Source of the DNA: an uncultured bacterium | GTDB taxonomy: Bacteria; Verrucomicrobiota; Kiritimatiellia; CAIVKH01 | Assembly: GCA_903906425.1 (NCBI GenBank) | Contig: CAIVKH010000098.1 | Location: 1 to 60,078, forward strand | Direction: 5' to 3' | DNA length: 60,078 nucleotides | Part shown: positions 7,025-15,278 of the stretch, piece after piece | How positions within the stretch are numbered: position 1 is the first letter of the stretch | How the letters are laid out: the number at the start of each line of letters is the position of its first letter | Position numbers and translations under genes: made by a program | Notes under the pieces: model-generated | Databases searched by the model: none | What the model saw: only the letters and a program-made list of their open reading frames with translations | Told to the model about the DNA's origin: nothing

Positions 7025-7855
7025 TCATTTGTCGGCCTTGCGGACGCTGCGGAAGCCGATGGCGTCGCGGTGAAGACAGGCGTCGGAGAAGCCGGGGTTT
7101 TCGCCGGAGCGGACGAAGACGCGCGTTGCGTCGGCGCTGGAATTCCATGCGCCGCCGCGGATGCAATAGAGTTTTCCCGCGGCCGGGCCGTGCGGATTTT
7201 TGCCGGTGCTTTTTGCGTAGGCGTCGGCGGCGTAGATGTCGTTGCACCATTCGGCGACGTTGCCGTGCATGTCGAAAAGTCCCCACGCGTTCGGTTTTTT
7301 CTGCGCGACGGGATGCGTTTTTTTCATCGCGTTGCCGGCGAACCACGCGAAGTCGCCGAGCCGGCGCGCGTCGCCGCCGAATGAATATTCCGCGTCGCTG
7401 CCGGAGCGCGCGGCGTATTCCCATTCCGTCTCGGTCGGCAGGCGATAGCCGGTCTTCGTGAAATCGCACGCGCTGGTGTCCTCGTTGTAACACGGCTCCA
7501 GTTTTTCGGCTTTCGAGCGCGCGTTGCAGAATCGCGCGGCCTGCGCCCACGTCACTTGTTCGGCGGGAAGTTTGTCGCCTTCGAAATGGGACGGATTGGA
7601 AATCTGCAATTTGTCGAACTGTTCCTGCGTGACTTCGGTGCGGTCCATCCAGAAGGAATCCACGAAAATGTTGTGCGGCGGTTTCGCGTCGTCGTCGCCG
7701 TGGACGCTGCCCATCGTGAATGATCCTGCGGGGATCAGCGCCATCTCGACTCCGCTCGCCGGCATCATGATTTTCGGCGATGCTGGCTCGGCGGCAGATG
7801 TGGAAAGCGATAAGACCAGAAATGAAAATAGAATTGCGGTGATTGTTCGCATCAT
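7025..7855 (-). CDS. Secreted SUMF1/FGE-like domain protein
   Basis: 276 residues. A signal peptide (MRTITAILFSFLVLSLSTSA) precedes a sulfatase-modifying-factor domain: IPAGSFTMGS, VTQEQFDKL, GYRLPTETEWEYAARSG, GLFDMHGNVAEWCNDIY and IRGGAWNSS. Genuine formylglycine-generating enzymes carry a cysteine pair after the RGGSW motif. Here that region reads ATRVFVRSG, so catalysis of sulfatase maturation is unlikely and a structural or sugar-binding role is more plausible (inference). ATG codons lie at 7855 and 7852; both overlap the stop of the fucosidase, whose last bases supply GGAGACAA as ribosome site. The two proteins are therefore coupled and probably act together outside the cytoplasm. Confidence 0.75.
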   Translation of the reverse strand: MMRTITAILFSFLVLSLSTSAAEPASPKIMMPASGVEMALIPAGSFTMGSVHGDDDAKPPHNIFVDSFWMDRTEVTQEQFDKLQISNPSHFEGDKLPAEQVTWAQAARFCNARSKAEKLEPCYNEDTSACDFTKTGYRLPTETEWEYAARSGSDAEYSFGGDARRLGDFAWFAGNAMKKTHPVAQKKPNAWGLFDMHGNVAEWCNDIYAADAYAKSTGKNPHGPAAGKLYCIRGGAWNSSADATRVFVRSGENPGFSDACLHRDAIGFRSVRKADK

Positions 7856-9462
7856 TTGTCTCCGGCAACTTTGACGAACACCTGATTGGGCACCGTCGGG
7901 GTAGCGGCGGCACGGGGAGCGGGTGCCGGTTGAAGGCGTTCACCGGAAACTTTCAACGCGAAGACATATTTGCAGGGCTTCTGCGCCGGCAGCCGGACTA
8001 CCAGTCCGTCTGCCGTTTGCGTCCAGTCCAGCGCACCGTCATGACCAAGCAATGAAACGGTTTTGATTTCTCCGGCGGTGCTGGCCAACGACTTCACCGT
8101 AAGCTTTCCGTCTGACGGCCAGCCTAACGCAAGGGCGTAGAGCGTCGCGTTGTCCTTCGAGCGCGTGAAGCGGATGTCATCGGCGGTGTAGTCCGCCGCG
8201 CGCTTGATGCCGCGTGTTTTTGTGGTCAGCGCGGGGCCTTCGCCAAAGATCTTCCACGGCCGCGTGGCGAAGATCGCCTCGCCGTTCACCTGCATCCACG
8301 CCGCCAGATCGGCCAGTACCTGCTCGGCCTCGGCGTCAATCGTGCCGTCGCCCCGCTGCGGAATGTTCAACAGCAGGTTGCCGTTCTTCGCCACGATGTC
8401 CGCCAGCATCACGATGACATCCGGTCCCGACATTCGCCACCGCGGTTCGAGATCCGGCACGAAGAACCAGGTCCCGATGGAGGCGTCCGTCTGCCACGGC
8501 TGATCTTTGACGCCAGCCAGCACGGAGTTCTCCTCGTCCTGAACCGCCGCCCCCTCCACGTAGTCGCCGCAATCCCGGCCCTTCTTGATGTTGTACACGG
8601 CATCCAGCTTGCCGCCGTGCACCTTCATGTTCTTGTTGTAGAAATCGGCCAGGAGGCTCCGACCGAACGTTCCGAACGGAATACCGCCATCCGAATAGAG
8701 CAAGTCGGGCTGATACGAATCCACCAGATCCTGCATGCGGTTGAACCATTCCTGTTTCCACGCCACCGGCGGATTCGTTGGATAGCTGCCCGTCGCGTCC
8801 GCGTCCGGCGGACAATACAAACCGGCGAACTTCGGATCGGCCCCGTCATAAGGCACGTCAGCCATCGGCCCGTTCGTATCGCTGCCGTGACTGCGCTGCA
8901 TCCAACTGTAAGAACGCGCGAAATGTTCGCTGACTCCGAAGCGCAATCCGCGCTTGAGCGCCGCCGCCCGCCACAGCCCGACGATATCCTTCTTCGGGCC
9001 GTGGTTCACCGCGTTCCATTCATGATACTTCGAATTCCACAGGTCAAAGTTATCGTGATGCGCGCCCATGCTCACGAAGTACTTCGCCCCCGCCTTCACA
9101 TAGAGATCCATCAGCCGGTCCGGGTCGAACTTCTCCGCCTTCCACAATTCGATCACGTCCTTGTAACCGAACTTAGACGGGTGACCGTAGGTCTGGACGT
9201 GATGCACATACTCCCGCGACCCCTGCACATACATCTGCCGCGCATACCAGTTGCCGCCGAACCCGCCCGGCGCGGCCACCGGCCCCCAGTGCGCCCAGAT
9301 ACCGAACTTCGCATCGCGGAACCACTCGGGGCACTGATACTGCGCCAGCGATTCATCCGTCGCCTTGAACGGCCCGTCCGCGACCGGCAACTCGTTCGAC
9401 TGCGCGAACACTAGCGGCGCGATCAGCGCGAACACAAACGACAGCATCAGCTTTCTTTTCAT
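7852..9462 (-). CDS. Secreted alpha-L-fucosidase, GH29
   Basis: 536 residues with a signal peptide (MKRKLMLSFVFALIAPLVFA). GH29 hallmarks are FRDAKFGIWAHWGP, AKYFVSMGAHHDNFDLWNSK, and LLYSDGG, where Asp258 is the expected nucleophile. It removes terminal alpha-L-fucose from glycans such as fucosylated mucin or algal fucan. The start at 9462 is fixed by GGAGA six bases upstream and by the same spacing in two neighbouring hydrolase genes. It belongs to a run of secreted hydrolases and is coupled to the SUMF1-like gene downstream. A second GH29 paralogue lies at 10922-12895. Confidence 0.9.
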   Translation of the reverse strand: MKRKLMLSFVFALIAPLVFAQSNELPVADGPFKATDESLAQYQCPEWFRDAKFGIWAHWGPVAAPGGFGGNWYARQMYVQGSREYVHHVQTYGHPSKFGYKDVIELWKAEKFDPDRLMDLYVKAGAKYFVSMGAHHDNFDLWNSKYHEWNAVNHGPKKDIVGLWRAAALKRGLRFGVSEHFARSYSWMQRSHGSDTNGPMADVPYDGADPKFAGLYCPPDADATGSYPTNPPVAWKQEWFNRMQDLVDSYQPDLLYSDGGIPFGTFGRSLLADFYNKNMKVHGGKLDAVYNIKKGRDCGDYVEGAAVQDEENSVLAGVKDQPWQTDASIGTWFFVPDLEPRWRMSGPDVIVMLADIVAKNGNLLLNIPQRGDGTIDAEAEQVLADLAAWMQVNGEAIFATRPWKIFGEGPALTTKTRGIKRAADYTADDIRFTRSKDNATLYALALGWPSDGKLTVKSLASTAGEIKTVSLLGHDGALDWTQTADGLVVRLPAQKPCKYVFALKVSGERLQPAPAPRAAATPTVPNQVFVKVAGDK

Positions 9463-9479
9463 TTCATTTCTCCGATCAT

Positions 9480-9621
9480 TTCCAATCATTGGAAGTTCCG
9501 CTTGCCCAAATTTTCAATGACTGGAAAAACACGAAATCCGATTCTCATCATGCGAAACCGTTCGCAACTGAATTCTCCGATCACTGGAAGACTCGGACGT
9601 CCATTTTTCCGACGATTGAAA
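9480..9621. repeat. Paired palindrome element, locus 4 (two pairs)
   Basis: Copies at 9480-9494 (TTCCAATCATTGGAA), 9512-9526 (TTTCAATGACTGGAA), 9575-9589 (CTCCGATCACTGGAA) and 9607-9621 (TTCCGACGATTGAAA). Steps are 32, 63 and 32 bp, so the second, degenerate pair keeps the helical phase of the first. The first copy ends 17 bases before the fucosidase start codon. Confidence 0.85.
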
Positions 9622-9669
9622 TGTATGTGAGGACTAATCCCATCCTTCGCGGTTGTTGGTGCATGTTGA

Positions 9670-10881
9670 TCAGGGTTCCTTGTTGCCATTCAAAATCCAG
9701 GGCAAATTGACTTTGACGAACAGCAGGCTCCGCGCGCCGCCGTTGGCGTTCTGCTCGATCAAAATGCCGATCTGGTTGTCGGCGGTGTGGGTCATCGAGG
9801 AGTAACCGGCGGAGGGGATGTCGTTGCGGGTGATGATCGGGCGCGGCGAATCGGGCTTTAGCTCCCGGGAGATTGGCCAGGTCTTGCCCTCGTCATAGCT
9901 CAGGCGCAGGGTGTGGCTGTTCCGGGTGAGCGGGGCGTTGAGAAAGGTCCAGCGGATGCGGCCTGATGCTTCGCTGGTATAGCGGATCAGCGTGCCCTGG
10001 CAGTTGGCATCGGGCAAATCGGGGTTCGCTTCCCATGGCGTCCAGGTTTTCATCTGGTCGGTGCTGAGAGATTGCGCGCGTCCGCCCGGGCGGGCGGGAC
10101 GGTCATTCTTTACGAAATCACCGTTTGAGCGGTCGAGGATATTGCCTTCGCCGGTGCCGCGCACGTTCTTGATGGCATACCAGGTTTCGCCGTGGTTGTC
10201 GGAATAGACGAGGCGCTGATGCGAAAGCACCACGAGGCGGCCTTTCGTCGGGCCATAGCGCACCTGAATGCCGTGGCTGGTTCCCACGCGGCCAAAGGCA
10301 TCGGAGCTGTCGGGCGGCATGATGTCGTTGTATTCATGGTAGGAATGATAGGTCAGGCCGTTGTCGTCGCTGATCATCGAGGCGAGATGATATCGATTCG
10401 TGTTGGTCGGCACCATAAAGGCCGGAGAACAATCTGGCATGGCCGAGAAGAAGACCCACATCCTGCCGGTCTGGCGGTCAGCAAGCTGCGTTGGATCGCC
10501 GTAGGTGTTATAAGGGCCTTTGATGATGACCCGTTCCGCGCCCCACGTCCTGCCATGGTCCGTGGAAACCTTGGAGACGATATCTATTCTGGAGCCATCC
10601 GGCCCTTCAACGCGGCCCTCAGCCATGACTACGAGGTTGCCATTGGGGGCGCGCATGATCGAAGAGCCGCGATAGGCGCGATACGGGACCTTATTAGTGA
10701 TCGAGCCTTTGAAAACGAATTGCTCCTCGTAATGGGGAGGTTGATCGAGGCCCTGCGCTGTTTGATCCTCCGGCTCGATTCTCTTTGCTGCCTCGTCAGG
10801 GCCGCGCGACTGGTTCGACTGTGCGAACACCAGCGGCGCGATGAGTGCCCCAGCGAGTGAGAGCATCAGATTTCTTCTCAT
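9670..10881 (-). CDS. Secreted sialidase / neuraminidase-like, GH33-type propeller
   Basis: 403 residues with a signal peptide (MRRNLMLSLAGALIAPLVFA) that is almost the same as that of the fucosidase at 7852-9462. Four Asp-box motifs (STDHGRTW, SDDNGLTY, YSDNHGETW, SYDEGKTW) mark the six-bladed sialidase fold. The YRGSSIMRAPNGNLVV region corresponds to the N-terminal arginine motif. It would cleave terminal sialic acids, or a related acidic sugar, from glycans. The start at 10881 is preceded by GGAGA at six bases. An upstream reading frame to 11022 overlaps the fucosidase gene and is not credible. Confidence 0.85.
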   Translation of the reverse strand: MRRNLMLSLAGALIAPLVFAQSNQSRGPDEAAKRIEPEDQTAQGLDQPPHYEEQFVFKGSITNKVPYRAYRGSSIMRAPNGNLVVMAEGRVEGPDGSRIDIVSKVSTDHGRTWGAERVIIKGPYNTYGDPTQLADRQTGRMWVFFSAMPDCSPAFMVPTNTNRYHLASMISDDNGLTYHSYHEYNDIMPPDSSDAFGRVGTSHGIQVRYGPTKGRLVVLSHQRLVYSDNHGETWYAIKNVRGTGEGNILDRSNGDFVKNDRPARPGGRAQSLSTDQMKTWTPWEANPDLPDANCQGTLIRYTSEASGRIRWTFLNAPLTRNSHTLRLSYDEGKTWPISRELKPDSPRPIITRNDIPSAGYSSMTHTADNQIGILIEQNANGGARSLLFVKVNLPWILNGNKEP

Positions 10882-10898
10882 TCCATCTCTCCGGTCAT

Positions 10899-10913
10899 TT
10901 CCAGTCATTTGAA
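10899..10913. repeat. Single degenerate palindrome copy, locus 5
   Basis: TTCCAGTCATTTGAA, the only solitary copy seen. It occupies the same position, 17 bases before the start codon, as at loci 4 and 6, and lies 9 bases after the stop of the second fucosidase. Confidence 0.6.
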
Positions 10914-10921
10914 GTCCGCGA

Positions 10922-12895
10922 CTATTCGACGGGTTTGAGGGTGACGGATTTGAGGCCGATGACTTTCCATTTCGGGTCGGGCTTGGGTTTGACGGCGAGG
11001 GTGATGATGCCGGGTTGGGCAAGCTTGATCGTGCCGAGGTTGTCGGTGCGATAATCTTCCCATGATCCCGTGGAGGCGGATTTGCCGGTGAGGGTCTGGT
11101 TGCCGGCTTCGATGGTGAAGGCGCTGCCGGGGGCGGCGCAAGAGTAGGTGACTTCGACGGCGAAGGTGCCGGGCTTGGTCAGCTTGATGTTCCATGAAAC
11201 GAAGTCGTCGGCCCTGGCCCAGCAGCCGATGTGGTCCTTGGTGCCGGTGTGTTCGTATTGCGGGGTGTCGCCGTGGATCGTGGCGTCGGCGGCGGGTAGC
11301 ACGAAGCGTCCATCGGCGCGAGGCGTGATGCTGCCGTCATAGACGACGGGCACGGGTTGCAAGTCGCCGGCAGTAATCTTGAAGGCGAAGGCGAGGTCGC
11401 ACGGCTTTTGCGCGGGCATCTTCACGACGAGGCCGTCGCCGGTTTGCTGCCAGTCGAGTTTGCCGAAGTGTCCGAGCAGCGAGACGTCCGTGATCTTTCC
11501 GGCGGATGTGGCGAGCGAGCGGATGACGATCTGGTTGTCGTCGGGCGAGCCGAGGGCGATGGCGTAGAGCGCGCCGCCTTTCGTGGTGAAGCGGATGTCG
11601 GAGGCGGTGTATTTGAGTTTGCCTTCGTTGAAGTGGCCGCCTTTCTGCGCCTTCGACGGGCCTTCGCCGAAGATTTTCCACGGGCGCGTGCCGTAGATCG
11701 CCTCGCCGTTGACGGACATCCACGCGGCCATCGCGTCGAGGATTTTCAGTTCGTCGTCGTCGAGCGTGCCGTCGGGTCGCGGCGGGAAATTCAGCAGCAG
11801 GTTGCCGTTCTTGCTGACGATGTCGCAGAGCATGTGGATGACCTGCGCCGGCGTTTTGTAGCCGTGGCGCTCCAACACCTTCTCGTCGTAGTACCAGCCG
11901 CCGACGCACGTGTCGGTCTGCCACGGGAACGGGCTGATGCCGTCCATCACGCCGCGTTCGAGGTCCTGCACCCAGCGGCCCTGCGAATCCTGTTTGCAGT
12001 TGTAGATCGCTTCGAGTTTGCCGCCGTGGCGCTGCGCGTTGTCGTTGTAGTAATGCGCGAGCAGTTGCCGGCCGACCTCGTCGGGATAGGGCAGCGGGCT
12101 GTCGGAATAGAGCAGGTCGGGATGATAGCGATCAATCAGGTCCTTGATGCGATTGAACCAGGTCTGCTTGAAGGCGACGGGAACGTTCGTGCCGTAATAG
12201 TGGAAGTCGGGCTTCTCGTTGCCGCTCCAATACAGGTCCGCGAATTTCGGATCGTTGCCATCGTAACGCACGCCCGCCATCGGACCGGACTTGTCGCTGC
12301 CTTTGTTCGCGCTGTAGAACCACCAGCTTGCCGCGAGATGCTCCGTCATGCCGAAGCGCAATCCGTTCCTTGCCGCCGCCTGCTGCCACTCGCCCGCGAT
12401 GTCGCGATGCGGCCCCATGTTGATTGCGTTCCACCGGTTGAACTTCGAGTTCCAGCAATCGAAGTTGTCGTGGTGCATCGCGATCATGCAAAAATATTTC
12501 GCGCCGGCCTTCTGATAGAGCGCCATCAATTTTTCCGGCTCCCACTTCTCCGCCTTCCACATCGGGATGATGTCCTTGAAGCCATTGGTCGAAGGATGGC
12601 CGTAGTGTTCGACATGATATTTGTTGTGCCGGCTGCCTTCCTCGTAAAGATGCCGCGCATACCAGTCGCCCTGCATCGGCACCGACTCCGGCCCCCATAC
12701 CGCCCAGATGCCGAGCTTCGCATCGCGGAACCAATCCGGGCATTTGTACTGCCGCAGCGATTCATCGTCCGGCTTGAACGGCCCGTCGGCAATGGGCAGC
12801 AGGTTGAGTGTAGCGGCAGGCTTAACATCCTCAGCGTGTGAGGTTGTGGCGGCTGCAAATGCCAGTACCGTCAGGAGCATGTTTTTTGTCTTCAT
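10922..12895 (-). CDS. Secreted alpha-L-fucosidase, GH29, with C-terminal accessory domain
   Basis: 657 residues with a signal peptide (MKTKNMLLTVLAFAAATTSHA). The GH29 core is clear: FRDAKLGIWAVWGP, KYFCMIAMHHDNFDCWNSK, and PDLLYSDSPLPY with the nucleophile Asp. It shares long blocks with the fucosidase at 7852-9462 (AAWM-VNGEAI-TRPWKIFGEGP). Unlike that protein it carries about 130 extra C-terminal residues, a beta-rich domain (GCWARADDFVSWNIKLTKPG, GTIKLAQPGIITLAVKP) resembling accessory carbohydrate-binding domains of secreted hydrolases. It begins only 7 bases after the stop of the GH43-like gene, so the two are cotranscribed. Confidence 0.88.
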   Translation of the reverse strand: MKTKNMLLTVLAFAAATTSHAEDVKPAATLNLLPIADGPFKPDDESLRQYKCPDWFRDAKLGIWAVWGPESVPMQGDWYARHLYEEGSRHNKYHVEHYGHPSTNGFKDIIPMWKAEKWEPEKLMALYQKAGAKYFCMIAMHHDNFDCWNSKFNRWNAINMGPHRDIAGEWQQAAARNGLRFGMTEHLAASWWFYSANKGSDKSGPMAGVRYDGNDPKFADLYWSGNEKPDFHYYGTNVPVAFKQTWFNRIKDLIDRYHPDLLYSDSPLPYPDEVGRQLLAHYYNDNAQRHGGKLEAIYNCKQDSQGRWVQDLERGVMDGISPFPWQTDTCVGGWYYDEKVLERHGYKTPAQVIHMLCDIVSKNGNLLLNFPPRPDGTLDDDELKILDAMAAWMSVNGEAIYGTRPWKIFGEGPSKAQKGGHFNEGKLKYTASDIRFTTKGGALYAIALGSPDDNQIVIRSLATSAGKITDVSLLGHFGKLDWQQTGDGLVVKMPAQKPCDLAFAFKITAGDLQPVPVVYDGSITPRADGRFVLPAADATIHGDTPQYEHTGTKDHIGCWARADDFVSWNIKLTKPGTFAVEVTYSCAAPGSAFTIEAGNQTLTGKSASTGSWEDYRTDNLGTIKLAQPGIITLAVKPKPDPKWKVIGLKSVTLKPVE

Positions 12896-12902
12896 AATCT
12901 TC

Positions 12903-13994
12903 TCAGTTATCCTCTAAACGCTTGCTGGTAATTAGTCCGATGCCCCGGCCTTTGTTGCCGCAGGCGCAATAGTAAAGATAGAAGGTCCCGTTCTTGGGAT
13001 TATAGACCAGCGATATTTTGTGGGCGGATTGTTTGTCCAGGCTGCTGGGATTTCCACCCGCCTTGTAGAGCGGCTCCGGATGCGCCGTCCAATGCAGCAA
13101 GTCACGGGAAAAGGCCGCCATGATGTGTGCGCCGCCTTTGCCGACACCGAAGTAGAACATCACCCAGTGATCGCCGTCGCGAAACACCTTGCCGTCGGAA
13201 CAAAAATCACTGTCATAACCGCCCGGACGATTGCGGACGATGGGATTGCCGGCATAGCGATTCCAGTCGAGCAGGTTCGTCGAGGTGGCGTCGCCCATCT
13301 GCTCGTTGTGGCCGTTGGCCGCGTTGTAGAAGTCATGGAACCGGCCATCCTGCTCGACTAGCCACGGCTGATAGATGCAGTCCTTCTCCCAGTTGCCACA
13401 ATCAGCATCCTGCACGGCGAGGATCGGCGCGTCTTTCGCGCGCCGCCACGTCAATCCGTCGTCGCTGACTGCCACGCTCTCGTATCCGGGCCGCAATTCG
13501 TAGCCGCCCTGACGCGGGTAACAGCCATAGAGCGTCCAATACTTGTGCTCGCGCTGCTTCAGGATTCGCGGCGCTTTGATGTCGTAGGACTCATAGAGGT
13601 ATGCGCCGATGACGCATCCGCCGGCATCGAATTCATTCGTCGGGCCGAAGCCCATCGCCAGCCGGAGATTGGTCCAATGCACAAGATCAGTGCTTTCGGC
13701 AACGAACGAATTGTAGCCCCTGCCGTCAAAAGCAATGAAGCTCATGAACCATTTGTCGGGTTGATCGGGAAGCTGATAGACACATGGAACATCCGTGTTG
13801 TGGAATTCCCCGTGCCCGGGAATCTTCGGTTCGGCGGGGATGACATGATCGGGCTGGTAGAACCAACCGCGATATGGCCCAGACCACTGGTCCAGAGTTG
13901 TCCTGTCAATCTCTCCAGCCGTCGGCCCGGCGCGCAGCAGTGCCACCGAGGCCAGCAGCAGCGCGGCGGTTGCCAACATTGTGTTTCGTTGCAA
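12903..13994 (-). CDS. Secreted five-bladed-propeller glycosidase (GH43/GH32-like)
   Basis: 363 residues if translation starts at the TTG at 13994. That start is supported by GGAGA six bases upstream and by alignment of the leader with those of two neighbouring hydrolase genes; an in-frame ATG at 13979 is the alternative. A signal-like N-terminus is followed by beta-propeller motifs: VAESTDLVHWTNLRL, VAVSDDGLTWRRAKDAPIL, DCIYQPWLVEQDGRFHDFYN, FSRDLLHWTAHPEPLY. The repeated S-D-L-x-x-W pattern is typical of GH43, GH32 and GH117 relatives acting on arabinosides, fructans or galactans. I cannot fix the family. Confidence 0.75.
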   Translation of the reverse strand: MQRNTMLATAALLLASVALLRAGPTAGEIDRTTLDQWSGPYRGWFYQPDHVIPAEPKIPGHGEFHNTDVPCVYQLPDQPDKWFMSFIAFDGRGYNSFVAESTDLVHWTNLRLAMGFGPTNEFDAGGCVIGAYLYESYDIKAPRILKQREHKYWTLYGCYPRQGGYELRPGYESVAVSDDGLTWRRAKDAPILAVQDADCGNWEKDCIYQPWLVEQDGRFHDFYNAANGHNEQMGDATSTNLLDWNRYAGNPIVRNRPGGYDSDFCSDGKVFRDGDHWVMFYFGVGKGGAHIMAAFSRDLLHWTAHPEPLYKAGGNPSSLDKQSAHKISLVYNPKNGTFYLYYCACGNKGRGIGLITSKRLEDN

Positions 13995-14011
13995 GCGGTG
14001 TCTCCGGTCAT

Positions 14012-14058
14012 TTCCAATCATTGGAACTTTCGTCGTTCAAGTTCTCCAATCATTGGAA
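14012..14058. repeat. Paired palindrome element, locus 6
   Basis: TTCCAATCATTGGAA (14012-14026) and CTCCAATCATTGGAA (14044-14058), 32 bp apart. The first ends 17 bases before the TTG start of the GH43-like gene. Confidence 0.93.
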
Positions 14059-14144
14059 AAAACATCGCGAGAAGGAATGGTTTCTTTTGACCAACCGATG
14101 TCGTTTCTTGACCTGTGCGATGCGCCTGCTCGACAATCGTGATT

Positions 14145-15215
14145 TCACCGCCTGAAGAGTCGTGAGAACCAGTTTCCTTTTGACGATTTGGCGAATTGCC
14201 AGTCGGGTTCCTTATTGGATTTTCCGTCGAACGTGACCTGCACCCAGCGATTCGTATTGCGTGCGTCGGCAATGCAGGTGTTCCAGCCGGGCGCTTCGAC
14301 GCCGGGAAATTCGGGCAGCAGGCCATGGAGATTTTTCTCGTCGAGTTTTGCGCCGCGGCTGAAAGCGATGTAGCGGGCGTCGGGAGAAAAATCCACGTGA
14401 TAGGTTTCAATCGGGTCCTTGCTCTCGACCGCGTTGCGGTGGTTCGTCGTTTTCGGCGGAGATGAATTGAGATCGAGATCGGCGACACCGACTTTGAAAT
14501 CACCGTTGCCCCACGCGATGAGTTTTCCATCAAAGCTCACGTCGGGCCGGCCGCCGCCGCAGTGCAAATCGAACGCTCCGTCGCCATTCGCTTCGAGCGC
14601 GATGATGTTGTGCGAAAATCCCATGCCGCCATGCACGACCGCGACGAACCATTTGCCGTCGGCGGACCAGTTGAGGCAGTAGAGGTGTTTGATTTTCTTG
14701 TTCGGGTGTTCGCGCGTCTGGCCGGTGGCAACATCGTACATGAAAATGCCGCGCGTCGCGAAATCGGTCAGCGAATACTTTTCGAACTCGCCCTTGAGGA
14801 ATGCGATTTGCTTTCCGTCCGCGCTCCAGCACGGCTCGCGCGCATTGTCCGCAATTTTTCTGCGATGGCGGCCGTCGGCGTCCATCAAATACAAATTTCG
14901 CGCGCGCTTCTCGCCCGCACCCTCGTCCACCTCGAAGCAGATCAGCGAACCATCCGGCGATGCCTTCGGATACAGCTCGTCCACGTCCGGCGTTTTCGTG
15001 AGGTTCACCGGATTCGAGCCGTCGGCATTGATCCGATAAATTTCCCAGTTCCCGTCGCGCTTCGTCTCGAGGAGAATTTTGTGGGGATAATATTTCAGCT
15101 CGGCGAGCATCTCCGGCGACGCGCCCGGCGGCTGCTCGTTTTGCGCGGTGGCCGCGAGCGACAGAAACGAAATACAAGCGGCCGTCATCAGCGCGCGAAA
15201 TGGTTCATTCTTCAT
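14145..15215 (-). CDS. Secreted PD40/TolB-like beta-propeller protein
   Basis: 356 residues with a signal peptide (start MKNEPFRALMTAACISFLSL). Repeats of the PD40 type follow: ETKRDGNWEIYRINADGSNP, YPKASPDGSLICFEVDEG, PCWSADGKQIAFLKGEF, LNWSADGKWFVAVVHGG, VDFSPDARYIAFSRGAK. This is the TolB-type propeller seen in periplasmic scaffolds and in relatives of oligogalacturonate lyases. No catalytic residues can be named. ATG at 15215 is preceded by GGAG. It is divergent from the GH53 gene and upstream, in the same direction, of the GH43-like gene, so a role in sugar binding or processing is likely (inference). Confidence 0.7.
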   Translation of the reverse strand: MKNEPFRALMTAACISFLSLAATAQNEQPPGASPEMLAELKYYPHKILLETKRDGNWEIYRINADGSNPVNLTKTPDVDELYPKASPDGSLICFEVDEGAGEKRARNLYLMDADGRHRRKIADNAREPCWSADGKQIAFLKGEFEKYSLTDFATRGIFMYDVATGQTREHPNKKIKHLYCLNWSADGKWFVAVVHGGMGFSHNIIALEANGDGAFDLHCGGGRPDVSFDGKLIAWGNGDFKVGVADLDLNSSPPKTTNHRNAVESKDPIETYHVDFSPDARYIAFSRGAKLDEKNLHGLLPEFPGVEAPGWNTCIADARNTNRWVQVTFDGKSNKEPDWQFAKSSKGNWFSRLFRR

Positions 15216-15278
15216 TTTCACTCCATCATCGCGCCACCCCGCTTGCCATCGCGCGATTTGCCGTGCGAAGCTACGTGA

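Noticed and set aside
11357..12841. Long plus-strand frame opposite the second fucosidase
   Set aside because: Shadow of the GH29 gene, no motifs, no ribosome site.
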